A stretch of 64,000 bases of DNA from positions 233,954,201 through 234,018,200 of the forward strand of contig NC_133649.1 of the NCBI RefSeq assembly GCF_009905375.1, given 5' to 3'. This DNA is from Apium graveolens (lineage: Eukaryota > Streptophyta > Magnoliopsida > Apiales > Apiaceae). The notes under the pieces were generated by a model, which had not been told where the DNA came from, made no database searches, and saw only the letters and a list, made by a program, of their open reading frames with translations. Both the position numbers and the translations under genes were made by a program. Positions 1 to 12,658 of the stretch are shown here, in pieces; the stretch's first letter is position 1, and every line of letters begins with the position of its first letter.

Positions 1-512
1 GCCGACTCTTTTATTCCCGTATCAGCTGATCACTCAGAGCCTTCAGTTGGAGTGCCGTCTTCAGATCCACGTCCTGTTATTCCACCAGTGTTGGCTATAC
101 TACCTCCACTTGTGTTGCAGCCCGTACCATTGCAGGCTATTCCACCTCCAGGCATGAGGCCACCTATCAGAGGACCCCCACCTGCTGATTCAGGCTTTAC
201 TAGTCACTCAGTTACAGGAGTACATTTTCAGTTCTCTTCCTATCATGTTCCATATCATCAGTTTGAGGCTTGCCTTATGGAGCAGCGATTCCTACAGGGT
301 CAGATTCAGGAGTTACTACATATTATGCGTACCAGGGAGGTTGGGAGTGGTGAGAGGCGACTCAGAGAGAGGCTCCAGGCATTTTAGTAGAGCAGCTGCA
401 GTGAGGATTGCTGAGGCTACACATGAGGACATCACCCCTGATTTCCTAGTGGAGTGGGCTAAGTAGGTTCTAGAAGAGCTTGAGGAGATTGGAGGTCCAG
501 ACTTGCCATGAG
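1..512 (+). pseudogene. ORF0 remnant upstream of gag (TE-A)
   Basis: This is the TE-A copy of the proline-rich leader protein that is intact in TE-F (33805-34317). The start codon lies just outside the window. The frame reads through a Pro-rich segment (PPPGMRPPIRGPPP) and a helical segment around YHQFEACLMEQRFLQGQ. It breaks at about 383, where an extra T relative to TE-F creates TAG, continues in another frame to about 464, and meets a TGG to TAG change. Its function is unknown. Its presence in two diverged copies of the family is the main reason to call it a real element gene rather than chance. Confidence 0.7.
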
Positions 513-626
513 TTAGAGATCCAGAGATGATGAGCAGTATTGTGATGGTTATGTAGTATGTACAGTAGTGTGTAGTGTGTATTAGTAGACTTTTGAGTTG
601 TATTTATAGACTAGCTATGTTGACTA

Positions 627-963
627 GTGAGTAGGTTGTTGTACCCTTTTTTGCTTTTACTTTCGAAGCGTTTTTACGCTTGTACTACCCAAAACTTTTA
701 ATCTATATATATATCAGCACCTTTCCTTTCCAGTATTGTCATTCATTTTACTGCACCTATTTTACTTTACCTTATTTATAGCACCAGTTATACCCCTGTG
801 ATACCATGTACCCTGTTTTCCATAACTGTTATATTCTGTAAAGAAGCATGCAATTTACTTAGTTATAACTGTTTTCAAAAAGAAATATTTCCGTTTTACA
901 AAACTTTTCTTTTCTGCAAAGAATTTGGTTTAAAAGCTAAATAAGTTGTTTAATTCTTTACAG
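627..963 (+). other. Possible intron between ORF0 and gag (TE-A)
   Basis: A donor-like TA|GTGAGTAGG at 627 and a pyrimidine-rich acceptor, AATTCTTTACAG, ending at 963 lie between the ORF0 remnant and the gag ATG at 967. The same two sites occur at the same relative places in TE-F (34439 and 34770). The rest of the interval is AT-rich and has no reading frame. That an intron is used here is an inference from the splice-site shapes. Confidence 0.35.
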
Positions 964-966
964 AAA

Positions 967-3900
967 ATGCCTCCCAGAAGAAATACCTACACCAACACCT
1001 AGAATGAAGAAACCAACAACAACAATAATAACGACCAAGATAATACAAATCAGAATGCAAACCCAGGACCCATAGACCCAGCAATAGCCCAGATTCTTCA
1101 AATCTTGGCCCAACAAACAGTTCACCTGGCACAATAACAACAAAGACAGACCAATCCCCAGGTAACTTTTAAAACTTTTCAGGCAGTAAACCCACCAGAA
1201 TTCAAGGGTTCCTTAGAACCGATTGAAGCAAATGTTTGGTTAAAGGAGATAGAGAAGACATTTGCCTTAGTAAAAGTAAAGGACGAACAGAAGGTTGAGT
1301 TTGCAAGTTACTATTTGAAAAATGAGGCCACCTATTGGTGGGAGATGGTGAAGACGTTGGAAGGTACAGATGTTATTACTTGGGAGAGGTTTAAGAAATT
1401 GTTTTTAGAAAAGTATTTTCCTCAGTTTGTTCAGGATCAGATGGAGTTGAAATTTTTAGAACTAAAGCAAGGAAACATGTCGGTGACAGATTATGAGAGT
1501 AAGTTTGAGGAATTGTCAAGGTATGTACCGTCGTATGTGGATACTGACAGGAAGAAGGCTAAAAGATTCCAGCAAGGTTTGAAACCATGGATCCGAGTGA
1601 AGGTAGCCATTTTTGAATTGGATACCTATGTAGGAGTTGTACAGAAGGCTATGATCGCAGAGACAGAGAGTGATATGTCACAAAAGGAGAAAGAAAGCAA
1701 GAAAAGGAAATTTGAAGGGAATGAAGGTCAGTCACAACCAGGGAAGTTTCCAAATTTTAAGAAGGGCAAGTTTCAGCCATGGATGAATTTTAATTTCAGG
1801 AGACAAAATGCAAGCGACGGAAGCCAGGGCAACCGTCCAGTTAATACGAATCAGCCAAATCAGTTGAAATTAAGTATTCCAGATTGTCAAGTATGTGGGA
1901 AAAAGCATGGGGGAATTTGTAATAAGTTGAATGTAGTTTGTTTCAAGTGCAATCAGAAAGGGAACTATTCGAGGGAGTGCTGAAATCAGCCAGCAAGAGA
2001 GTCCGCAAGTAAGGATCAGCCTATCCGGAATCCAGCAGTGAAGGTTCCAGCCATTGGATTTACGTGCTTTAAATGTGGAAAGCCAGGACATATAGCTAGG
2101 GATTGCAAGACACCAGCCCCAGTCAGTAATGTATTGAGGATTATGGGGTCTACCCCACCAGTAAATAGGACTTCAAGGGCTAGAGTTTTTGACATGTTTG
2201 TGAAGGATGCTATCCAGGATACTGATGTCGTGGCAGGTACGCTTAATGTGAATTCTTTATGTGCTAAAGTGTTAATAGATTCGGGAGCAACTCGATCGTT
2301 TGTTTCACAAGATTTTGTTAGTAAGTTAAATTGCCCAGTTGAATATTTAAATGAAATAATGACTGTGGAATTGGCAAATCAAGAACGAGTATCTGTTAGT
2401 CAAGTTTGTGGGAATTGTGAGATTGAGATTTCTGGTAGTAAGTTTTGTGTAGATTTGATACCATTTAAGTTAGGAGAATTTGACGTTATCTTAGGAATGG
2501 ATTGGTTATCTAAGCACGATGCCCAGATAGATTGTCGAAATAAGAAGGTAATGGTGAAGACGCCAGACGAAAGAATAGTAACGTTCAAGGGCCAGAAACA
2601 AGTAAAGAAATTCTTAACGATGATTCAAGCCAAGAAGTTACTACGGCAAGGATGTGAGCATTCGTGGCATATGTGATTGATAGGAGTCAGGAGTCAGCGA
2701 AACTTGAAGATATTCCAATAGTGAATGAATTTCCAGATGTGTTTCTCGATGAGTTACTAGGACTTCCTCCAGATAGAGAAATTGAGTTTGCAATCGATTT
2801 AGCACCTGGAACATAACCAGTATCCAAGGCCCCGTACAGAATGACGCCCGTTGAAATGAAAGAGCTAGCGAAGCAATTGCAAGAATTATTAGAGAAAGGA
2901 GTAATCAGACCCAGTATATCCCCGTGGGCAGCCCCGGTATTATTTGTCAAGAAGAAAAATGGAAGCATGAGACTGTGTATCGACTATAGGGAACTCAACA
3001 AGCTTACAATCAAGAACAAGTATCCGTTACCCAGAATTGATGATTTGTTTGATCAACTGAAGGGAGCCAAGTACTTCTCCAAGATTGATTTAAGATCGGG
3101 ATATCATCAACTGAAGAGTAAGCCAGAAGATATACCGAAGATATCTTTCAGAACAAGGTATGGACATTACGAACTTTTAGTGATGTCTTTTGGATTGACC
3201 AATGCCCCGGCAGCGTTTATGGACCTGATGAACAAAATTTTCAAGGAATACTTGGACAAGTTCATTATTGTGTTTATAGACGATATTTTGATTTATTCAG
3301 AGGCGGAAGGGGATCATGCGGAACATCTGAGAACAGCTTTGGAAATTTTAAGGAAAAAGAAGTTATATGCTAAATTCTCGAAGTGTGAGTTTTGGCTACA
3401 GGAAGTTCAGTTCTTAGGACACATAGTCATTAATGAAGGGATCAAAGTGGACCCAGAAAAGATCGAGGCAATTACAAACTGGGAGAGACCGAGAACACCC
3501 ACCGAGGTAAGAAGTTTCTTGGGATTAGCGGGATATTATCGTCGATTCATTCAAAAAATTTCAAGGATTGCAATACCATTAACAAAGCTTACATGGAAGA
3601 ATGAAAAGTTTATATAGAACGACAAGTGCGAAGAATTTTTCAGAAATTGAAGCAACGATTAATCACAACACTTGTTTTATCACTTCCAGATGATCAAGGG
3701 AATTTCGTAATTTATAGCGATGCTTCTCAGAAAGGACTAGGATGTGTTCTAATGCAGCACGATAAGGTGATTGCGTATGCGTCAAGGAAATTGAAACCAC
3801 ACGAACAGAAATATCCTACTCATGATTTGGAGCTAGCAGCCATAGTTTTTGCTTTGAAGATTTGGAGACATTATTTTTATGGAGAAAAGTGTGAGATTTA

Positions 3901-5593
3901 CACCGATCACAAAAGCTTAAAGTATATATTCACTCAGAAGGAGCTTAATATGAGGCAAAGGAGATGGTTAGAATTGATCAAGGATTACGACTGCTCGATT
4001 AATTATCATCCCGGTAAAGCGAACGTTGTAGAAGATGCGTTAAGTCGGAAGGAAAAGTTGAATGTGTTATCAGTACCTGAAGAAATATATAAGGAATTTC
4101 AGAAACTGGAATTGGAGATTAAAGTTTGCAGGCCTAATGAAGCAAAAGTGTACAGTATAACTTTTCAGCCGAAGTTGCTAGAGAAAATAAAGAAGTGTTA
4201 GGAAGATGTAATGGATCAAGATATAAATCATTTGGTAGGTGAGGAATTGTACACGCAGAAGGATGATCAAGGTATTCTTAGGTTTTCTTCAAGAATTTGG
4301 ATTCCACCAGTGACGGAGCTAAAGAATGAAATTTTACAGGAAGCACATAATTCAAGGTATTCAATCCATCCAGGAAGTACCAAAATGTATAGAGATTTAA
4401 AGAAAAACTATTGGTGGCCAGATATGAAGAGGAAAATTGCGGAATGGGTTAGCAGATGTTATACATGTCAGAGAGTTAAAGCCGAACATCAAAGACCAAG
4501 TGGATTGCTACAGCCATTGGAAATTCCAGAGTGGAAGTGGAAACATATTTCCATGGATTTCATAGTTGGATTACCAAGGACAAGGGATAATCATGATGCC
4601 ATTTGGGTTATAGTGGATAGACTTACCAAGTCAGCTCATTTTCTGCCTATAAATGAAAGATTTTCACTCAACAATTTGGTCCATATGTACCTGAAGGAAA
4701 TTGTAGTTCGTCATGAAGTTCCTGTGTCTATCGTATCTGATCGAGATCCAAGATTTAATTCAAGATTTTGGAAAAGTTTTCAAGAATGTTTGGGAACAAG
4801 ATTGAATATGAGTACAACTTACCACCCACAAACGGATGGCCAAAGTGAAAGAACGATTCAGACAATTGAGGACATGTTACGTGTTTGTGCTATTGATTTC
4901 AAAGGAAGTTGGGACGAACATTTACCTCTGATAGAATTTGCTTATAACAACAGTTATCATGCCAGTATTGGGATGCCACCCTATGAAGCCCTTTATGGAT
5001 GCAAATGCAGATCTCCAGTGCATTGGGACGAAGTAGGAGAACGCAAAATACTTGGACCTGAACTAGTGCAGCAGACAAAAGAAGTGGTTGAAATTATCCA
5101 AAAGAAATTGATAGCCGCACAGGACTGTCAAAGGAAATATGCAGACCAATCAAGGAAAGACATGGAACTCGAAGAAGGAAGCTTGGTATTACTAAAAGTA
5201 TCACCGTGGAAGGGACTAACGAGGTTTGGAAAGAAAGGAAAGCTGAGCCCAGGATATGTCGGACCTTTTGAGATTCTAAAGCGCGTTGGCAAAGTAGCTT
5301 ACGAATTGGAGTTACCTCCACACATGGAGCACATTCACAATGTTTTTCACGTATTGATGCTTAAGAAGTATAATCCAGACTCCAGGCATGTAATAGAATA
5401 TGAGTCAATAGAGCTTCAGGCAGATTTGTCATATGTAGAGAGTCCGATAGAGATTTTAGAGGAAAGAGAACAGGTATTAAGAAATAAAGTGGTAAAGCTA
5501 GTAAGAGTATTATGGAGAAACCCAAAGGTTGAAGAGTCAACCTGGGAATTAGAAAGTGATATGAGAGAAAAGTACCCTCATTTGTTTTCTTAG
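967..5593 (+). pseudogene. Broken Gag-Pol polyprotein of TE-A
   Basis: The domain order is: gag (from ATG 967), CCHC knuckles near 1939-1980 and 2068-2106, aspartic protease (DSGAT at about 2278), RT with FIDD at about 3277, RNase H (SDAS at about 3717; VEDALSR at about 4028), an HHCC plus DDE integrase (TDGQSERT at about 4832), and a C-terminal chromodomain ending EKYPHLFS. Aligned with TE-F, stops lie at 1000 (CAG to TAG), 1135 (CAA to TAA), 1981 (CGA to TGA), 2814, 3615 (TGG to TAG) and 4199 (CAG to TAG). Single-base deletions lie near 2667 and 3636. The segment from 4211 to 5593 is still open and carries the whole integrase and chromodomain. The product would make and integrate element DNA, but this copy cannot make it. 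Confidence 0.92.
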
Positions 5594-5618
5594 GAGATTC
5601 TGAGGACATAATCCTTTT

Positions 5619-5630
5619 AAGGGGGAAGGA
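5619..5630 (+). other. Polypurine tract of TE-A
   Basis: AAGGGGGAAGGA directly abuts the 3' LTR start (TGTAATATCC) and primes plus-strand DNA synthesis in LTR elements. The same tract precedes the 3' LTR of TE-F. Confidence 0.85.
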
Positions 5631-5975
5631 TGTAATATCCGGGATATATCGTGTAAGTATTTTGCTAATAAATAATTAATATATGTGTTCAGTATCTGTT
5701 CTGTGAATTAATTGTTAAGTGTTAAATATGTTTGGATATTTAAAAATATTATTAATTGAGTATTTTAATTTTTATATGTCCAAAATAAAATATAGATAAT
5801 TGTCATATCCTCCTAATTATTTTTATGTTGATTTATGAATTTATAAGGATCATATGAAATTTATAAAATCTTTTTCCCGGTATTTAAAATCTATTTTATA
5901 AAAACGGGAACCAACCGACGTCATCCGTTGTTACGTTTTTGGAACCCGAAACTCTTCTGGGAACTCCTTCCTAAC

Positions 5976-6287
5976 CTAATTGTAATATTCCGAGCATATT
6001 CCATGTTTCGACTTTTTCGATCCGGCGTACGGTTTGTCCTGCGCGGGTCCCGGCGCAACATTTTCAATACAATATTCGTTTCGGTAAATCAATAAAACTC
6101 GTATTTTCGATAAACGAGAGCTTTTTATTAAACTATCCCAATTATCACTTCGTAGTACGTGTAACCAGGCGCTGAGACCAAGACCGCAGTACAAATTGTA
6201 CTGAATTGGATAATTATCACGAAAACCGATACTGTTTGGATCAGTTTTTACAAATAAACGTACCATTTTATATCTGGAATGATCCAA
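5976..6287 (-). CDS. Antisense 103-codon open frame in the LTR (TE-A copy)
   Basis: This is an uninterrupted ATG-to-stop frame running opposite to the element, ending 20-30 bp upstream of the TATA box. The same 103-codon frame is open in both LTRs of TE-F (30535-30846, 47271-47582) with a few substitutions. I recognise no domain. It may be chance: the copies are closely related and the region is poor in antisense stops. Confidence 0.2.
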   Translation of the reverse strand: MDHSRYKMVRLFVKTDPNSIGFRDNYPIQYNLYCGLGLSAWLHVLRSDNWDSLIKSSRLSKIRVLLIYRNEYCIENVAPGPAQDKPYAGSKKSKHGICSEYYN

Positions 6288-6309
6288 CGGGATACTAATT
6301 TTCCGTAAT

Positions 6310-6317
6310 TATAAATA
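6310..6317 (+). promoter_or_regulatory. LTR TATA box (TE-A)
   Basis: TATAAATA lies about 680 bp into the LTR and is conserved at the equivalent place in all three LTRs of this family. It is the likely core promoter for the element transcript. Confidence 0.6.
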
Positions 6318-8912
6318 GCCTTTTACCGTATTTTATTTCGTATCAAAATCATTTGCAGACAGATAATTATATAATTTTCCAGAGAAAAACCTTATATTCA
6401 TATAATCTTTCGAGAATCAAACAAGCTTTTGGAGGTGTTATTGAATTCAGTTTAGAAAGCTCGAGTAACCAATCTGAAGGTTTTGAAGAGCTCTACCAGA
6501 TTTTGTGATCCATACACCTGCAGAAATCAAGGTTTATTTTCTATATTTTTATTTATTTTCGAATTAATTTTGTTAAAAATTTGAATTTTTGTTCGGATGA
6601 TTGTTTGTATGATTTGATGCTTGCATGTTGTAGAGCTTGTTTTCCTGATGATTTTGATATATTATATGACTGATTTGGAGTTCAATAACATGTTCAAAAT
6701 TGAGTTTGATTTTCGAATTTCAAAATTAGGGTTTATAACCCGTATGAATGTTTTCAATTGAAATTTGGGGCTTCTTGATTTAGGGGTTATTAGCTGTTGA
6801 TTTATAGTGGATTATGTTCCTTATGAAATTTGCAATCGATGGTATATAACTCGTTAACAGAGGATGTCGGAATCAAAGGGAGTTGTTATTTTAAAGTTAC
6901 GTCGAATTCGCCGGAAACCGGCGAACTTCTCGACTATTTTACGGCCTATTCAGGGGTTGTCTGTGTGATTGGAACGTCGTCTCCGGCGAGACAGGACGTT
7001 TTCCGGCGACGGGGGTGCAAAATTGCACTTTAGCCCTTGTTGTTTTGAAAACGATGAAGTTCAGTCGCTGAACTTTCCAGAACTTGCAAATTTTGGATTC
7101 CTATTTTAAAAATATTTAAAAATCATATTTTCCTATTTATTTTTATTATAAAAATTCGTTTTTAATTTCTGAAAATTCTAAAAATTATTATTTTAATTCA
7201 AAAATAAATCTGAATTAGTTAGTTAATTAATTTGAGTTAATTTTTAATTGATTAATTGGTCAATTAATTCAGGAAATTAATTGATTAATTGATTTAATTA
7301 ATTATTAATTGATTTTAATTAATTATTTAATTATATTTAATTATTTAAAAATGATTTAAAAATTACGAAAAATAGTTTCGAGCTTTAAAATATTATTTTA
7401 AAATTGTTTCCAAGGCTCGATAATTATTATAAAATTGTTTCAAAGCCAGAATTGGCCAACCAAACCCTATTTACTACTCCGAAATTGATCCAACGACCCG
7501 TTTTAATTCTGAAAAATTATTTAAAAATTATTTTAAATATCCGAAAGTCTATTTATGACCCGAGACTTCTTTCCAAATGATATATCATTGATTATATAAC
7601 GTGTTATGTGTTATATGTAACTTGTTGGTTAACTGTCGGTCTGTATATTCAATGTTTACTTGTTTATTGCGTAACTTTCAATCCGCTAATCGGATTTGGG
7701 TGAAGCGAAGGGTAGATAGAAGTATGTGTCGAATAGAATCGTATGAGTTAAATATTGATAGATGCTTATGATATGTGAGCAGAAGAGGCAAGGCATAGGA
7801 AAGGGAAACAGATAGTCAAGGAGTAAGACAGTGGTGATTGAGAGCAAGTGCAGTGTAGTAAGCTAGTACCAGGCAAGTGTTCTGAATTTTCTCGAGATAT
7901 TGTATTGATTGATATTATTGTTTTACATTGCAAGTGCTTTGAAGCACTGAACCCTAAACCTTGATTCCAGTTATTGATCTTGAGCCGTAAACCTGATTCT
8001 TTCTAGACCATTGATTGTTGTATACCCAGATACGAACCCCAAATATACCATACTACTCCGCAAATACATACAAACTAAATATTAAACACTGAACCAAATT
8101 GCTTACACATTCAAACCATTGTATCTTATGCTTTGAAAGACCAAATCCTTGGAATCCTGAAATGTTGATTCCTTTGTTATCCAATTATTTTACTATCTAA
8201 CAGCCAAGCTTTGGAAATGCCATATTGATCCTTATACAGATTGGAACCATTTTCATTATTGAACGTCCACTGTTGTTAATGATCTTATTCATGGTTTATT
8301 ACTGCTTATTCTGTTATTATGGTAGATTTGGATTGTTTTTATAAATTGTGGACCTGATTCGTGGTCAGGGTTAGTGCGTGACTAATCAGCAACCTAACCT
8401 TGGTTTTTAAAATGAAAATATAATATCCAATTCTAAATCATAATCCATTGTTCACTTGATATCATAACCATATTTACCTGATGATCATTATTCTCAGTTT
8501 TGTCATTGTGACTTGCTGAGCTAGTTAGCTCATTTGTGCGATATTATTTATGTTCTTTTCCAGTTAAGAAGGAACCGGTTGGTACCGAGGATCCCCAGTC
8601 CAGTGCAAGAGCTAGGGGTTCAGGTTGATCGAGCTAAGCTAGTATGCTTCTTTTGGAATAATTTAAGTTTGTTAAAGTTTGTAATAATATTTAATACTCA
8701 GTTCTGAGTTGGATAGTTGGGATTTGAACGGTTTGTAATATAAGTAAGTGTGGTTGGCTTGTGTGCATACTTTAACCTGTTGCGTTCCACGGTAGTTGGT
8801 AAGTAGGGTCACTGCATATTATTATTATCTTTATTATTGTTATAAGCAGGTAATAAATAAGGTGTATGTGTGTGGACCCCAAACTTCTGACCCGAGTTTG
8901 GAGGGCGCCACA

Positions 8913-10149
8913 AACACCATATGTAGTCAAATACAACACTTCATAAAAAATACCGAACATAATTGTTCTATTTTTACATGATTTTTGCCAAACAAGGCTT
9001 CCAACAATTAACCCAAGAAGCACCTAAAAAGTTATAAAATTTACTAAATCAAACTAAATTGGGTACATTAACCCAATTCTAACTTCCAAAGTATATAAAA
9101 CCTAACTTCAAAAGAAAAAAATATCAAAATACTAGTTGATGCTAATACCATAAGCGACCACCAAAGTGATAAGATCCCTAATTTACTAGATGATACCAAA
9201 AATTCAAGCTTTCCATTATCCCCAATTTTCACTTTTCGTGCCATATTAAAATATTTTTGTAGTTATCCGTTATAGCAAACTACCAGAAAAGAGACTAAAG
9301 TTATGTTAGCTTCAAGTCCAAAAAGAGGGTAAAATTTCTTGACTTCATTCATTGTAGTGTTCTGTCAAATAAGAATATCATGATAGTCAAATTACATAGC
9401 AACACATACTTCTTTTGACTGAGCAAACACATAGAATGTAACTTGTACATGAATTGCAAAAAAATTCCAACCAGTACAAATGAGTATCAATTGGAAAACA
9501 ACATTTCAACACAAACCATTTCATCAGAATTATCTTTCTCAATAATAGCAATGTAGAACTGATATATGTACAAGTTTTAGATGTTTTCATATATTTACCA
9601 ACATATCGAAATAACTGTAATTCATCATGTAAATGTTTGACGGGAATGATAAAGAAAAATACATCATCCTTATTGATAAACATAAAAGATCTAAGAAGCT
9701 CCTCAGTCATGACTATAAAGTGAACAAATATACGCTAATCTCAGGATAAAACTAAATTTCAATGACCAAATATTTACGGTTTTAATCTAAGTCAAATATT
9801 AGATAAGATCGGTATTCTGCAAGAGAGAGCATTTGACCAAATTTCAAGTCTAAATGTACCTAAACACAAAAACATATTCAACAGTTTTATAATAAAACTA
9901 CAACCATTAACAAGGTTTCACTTTCATATAGTACTTGATCAGCCTCTCAAACTTAAAGGCCAAAAACAAGTTATTAAGGAACAATATTGAAGTACACACA
10001 ATAAAGATCAAACCATTTCCTTAACGCTCTACAATACATAATATAATGGTTTTTACATGCCATGTTATTATTCAAGAAAAATCAGAAACATTGTCCATAA
10101 ACATGAAAACACAACAAAAAAGAACGCAGTGTATTCTATATATTACCAT
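8913..10149. other. Unannotated AT-rich sequence between TE-A and TE-B
   Basis: There is no recognisable gene, LTR or terminal repeat here. A 107-codon frame on the minus strand (9387-9710) resembles nothing I recognise and is probably chance. This may be the sequence that hosted TE-A and the CACTA-like element. Confidence 0.5.
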
Positions 10150-10179
10150 CACTATGCCATAAATGGGATATTGTAATGC

Positions 10180-10380
10180 CTAAATGGTGTTACAATAGGC
10201 CCAAAAAATGTTACATTAGGTCTATTATAACACCTGGGGGCGTTCCGTAAACGAGCATTACAAAAGACACTCTAATGTAACACTTCATTGATCTATTGTA
10301 ACAGAGAAGTAAACGTTACAATAGGCAACTACTGTAACACTAAATGGCTCAAATGTAACGCAAAATGAGTGATACAATAA
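10180..10380. repeat. Subterminal repeat array of TE-B
   Basis: At least eight copies of a TGTTACA/TGTAACA core occur within 200 bp, several extended to GTTACAATAGG or GTTACATTAGG, on both strands. Such clusters are known as transposase-binding sites in En/Spm-type CACTA elements. Here the role is inferred from position and repetition. Confidence 0.6.
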
Positions 10381-11657
10381 CTTGATCAAGATTGCATAAG
10401 TGGGCCCCATCTAATGATATATTTATACCGCTAATGGGGTATATTAAATTTATATGTTATAATTATTTTTAAATCTCAATCTCTGTGGCCTACCTTTCGA
10501 TTCCATTCTAATTTAATGTATTGACTAGCAAAGCAAGTAAACTTACTTAAACATAACTAAGAATAACCTAGTTGGTAAAATTACATATTCAGATGTTCTA
10601 CATAAGTTTTCTATGATATAACGAAAATAACAAGAAAAAGAACAACCTTACTACGTCTATATTTCCAAAATGTCAATGGCTTCCAAAACTAAAATACATC
10701 ACTAATTATGTACAGTACAAGTAAAATCTTCCTCAGTCAACTGATATGTAGATAATCTCTGAGCAAAGGGTAGTCCATTCTCATCTCTATATTATTGTTC
10801 CAACAACAAAATTTCCATAATAAAATGCAAGTTAGATCTTTTGAATCTTGTACAACTGGTCATTATACTTGAGTAATCCATCAAATACTTTAACTTGTAA
10901 TAACCATATAAATCTATAAATCCATCAGGTTAGTACTTTTGATTTTCGATCGATAAATCTGATAGAAGTAGGTGATCAAATTAAATTAAAAACAAAAAGC
11001 AATTTTTATCTATATATCTACAAACATAGATAGACAATACAGAAGAAAGTGGATTATTATAGGATAAAGATTCAAAAAAAATATGTTTTTATTGATTAAT
11101 ATAAGATATGGGTTGATCTGTACATAATGTATTATTATATATACATGATCAGTGGATGCACCAAGTGCCCTAAACAATAACCATGGATTCAAAATGACAA
11201 GAAAAGCAGAAACAAAAAGATCAAACCAATGCATCAATGTTCCTAGATCCCCGGGAGATACTAGTGCAAAGTACGGGGACTAATTACATGGAAGTACAAC
11301 ATAATCTCTGATAGTGGTCACCATTGTACTAATACATGATAATGTTATTGGAAACCAAATAAAATAAATTACACAAAGTTAAATAAATTTCTATCAAAAT
11401 AGATAACAGACACCTATAAACATGCATATGTACAAAGCCAACTGTGATTTTTGACAATTCTGAAGTGCTCAAAACAGGCAGGTTAAGATTATTTATTACC
11501 ACAAGTTTCAAGTTAAAGTTTAGATAGAGCTGCAATTACAAGAAAAATAAAATGGAGATACTGTAAATCCTAAGGTGCCAAAGTTAGTACCAATATATTG
11601 AACAAATACGCACAATATTCTAGGCTGATAAAGGAAAATCGTAACACTCGTACGTAC
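10381..11657. other. TE-B interior without recognised genes
   Basis: This is AT-rich sequence with scattered short frames. I found no exon I could name. It separates the subterminal repeats from the UAP56 fragment and could be intron or untranslated sequence of the captured gene. Confidence 0.4.
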
Positions 11658-11827
11658 CTTTCTTCCTGAGACATCCCAGAATGGATGCAAATCGATGGGA
11701 AATTACATTCCACTAAAAGTTTGTTTAATTCTGCAGCTCTACTAACACTCTTTACAAAAATAACCACTTGATTAAAATCCAGGGTATCAAGAAGATCATT
11801 AAGCTTGCGGTTCTTTTCCATCTCACT
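11658..11827 (-). pseudogene. Captured exon of a UAP56-type DEAD-box RNA helicase
   Basis: One exon encodes [20 protein letters not shown] and continues through [18 protein letters not shown] to [10 protein letters not shown]. This is the start of the second RecA-like domain of the UAP56/DDX39 mRNA-export helicases (plant RH15/RH56). It is bounded by an AG acceptor-like side and a GTACGT donor (minus strand), so it was copied as genomic DNA with its splice site. The reading frame is intact and almost identical to the family. No other UAP56 exon is visible: the ATP-binding Walker and DEAD motifs are missing. It cannot make a helicase but could be spliced into a chimeric transcript. Confidence 0.85.
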
Positions 11828-12482
11828 CTTGCATCAAGAAGGTCACTATAGCATTAATTATCATAAACTAGCTTCTTAACTCAACTACAAATAACAATGA
11901 GCTAATCATATACATATAGAGCACATAAATATTAAATCAAATGATGTACTCTACATGAATCATTTCCCTTGTACATATTAAACGTACTTCCCCAATCCCC
12001 AATACAAATCAAAGTGCATTTTCCATGTTATAATAACAACCATTTTTTATTATTTGCTTGCTAATCTTTCTGTTTCATGATACTACTCAATAGTCAATTT
12101 TACATTTCCATTGGGCAAAGTTCATACAAACTTCAGACTACCGAAAACATTTCCCTCCTGATAAGTAACCTTTATATAATCCTACAAAGAATTCTAAAAT
12201 ATAAAATACAACTACTTAGCAAGAAAAAATAAAAAAAAAAACAAAATAAAGCCTTTTGTAATAGAAACTTGGCAATAGTCTATAGTTTGTACACAAAGTG
12301 GCATAGAGTTTGTATATTTTACAGCGTTTTCAAATCTTAACTCTTCCCCAATGATTTAATATGCCTCTTGTTGTTCTCTTAAAAATCTCTAGAGAACTAT
12401 TTAGCTTTAATTTCATTTTTAAATAATTAACATAGCATTCAACAGCCAACAAATATAACAAACTAGATAATGAGGGGCCAAC
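11828..12482. other. TE-B spacer between the UAP56 and GH17 fragments
   Basis: This is AT-rich, non-coding sequence. It probably includes intron pieces copied with the neighbouring exons. No further exon was recognised. Confidence 0.4.
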
Positions 12483-12658
12483 CTGGTGTTAGCACCACTA
12501 CCACCTAAATGATCAGTCATATTTTTCGACACCCATTTCTCAGCAGCCTTTGGACTGGAAGCCAGAGTTGCTAACATCTCATTGGGAATTCAAACCATAA
12601 TCTCGATGCCAGTATTTCGTAAAGCTATCAGAGCCCCGTATTCAGCATCAAACAGTTT
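12483..12658 (-). pseudogene. Captured exon of a GH17 beta-1,3-glucanase
   Basis: The minus-strand translation runs KLFDAEYGALIALRNTGIE, then [20 protein letters not shown], ending near GGSGANTR before a GT donor-like site. This matches the part of plant glycoside hydrolase family 17 (glucan endo-1,3-beta-glucosidase) that precedes the YVAVGNE catalytic acid region, which is absent. An in-frame TGA replaces the glycine of the usual VGIPNEML stretch. It is a non-functional fragment, on the same strand as the UAP56 and eS25 pieces but from an unrelated gene. Confidence 0.8.

Larger units (their letters stand above)
1..8912 (+). mobile_element. TE-A: Ty3/gypsy chromovirus (Tekay/Del-like), 5' end outside window
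   Basis: The window opens at the second codon of a leader reading frame (ORF0). It then runs through gag, protease, RT, RNase H, integrase, a chromodomain, a polypurine tract and a complete 3' LTR ending TG...CA at 8912. The 5' LTR and primer site lie upstream of the window, so the target duplication cannot be checked; the base run after the LTR is AACAC. The order of domains, the chromodomain tail and the 3.3 kb LTR fit the Tekay/Del chromovirus lineage, although the lineage name is an inference from protein motifs. TE-F belongs to the same family. All reading frames are broken, so this is an old, immobile copy. Confidence 0.93.
5631..8912 (+). repeat. 3' LTR of TE-A (3282 bp)
   Basis: The LTR begins TGTAATATCC and ends GGCGCCACA, matching both LTRs of TE-F along its length. 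It holds a TATA box (6310) and a very AT-rich block of TTAATTAATT-type runs around 7200-7330. It is about 140 bp shorter than the TE-F LTRs. Most of the difference is one segment (33, in TE-F 32987-33066) that is missing here near 8367. No coding capacity is evident other than an antisense frame listed separately. Confidence 0.93.

Noticed and set aside
9387..9710. 107-codon minus-strand frame as a host gene
   Set aside because: No recognisable domain, composition typical of AT-rich chance frames, and no splice or promoter context.
10760..10850. Short minus-strand frame (GLPFAQRLSTYQLTEEDF) as a fourth captured exon
   Set aside because: About 28 codons with no family I can name and no clear splice sites; insufficient support.
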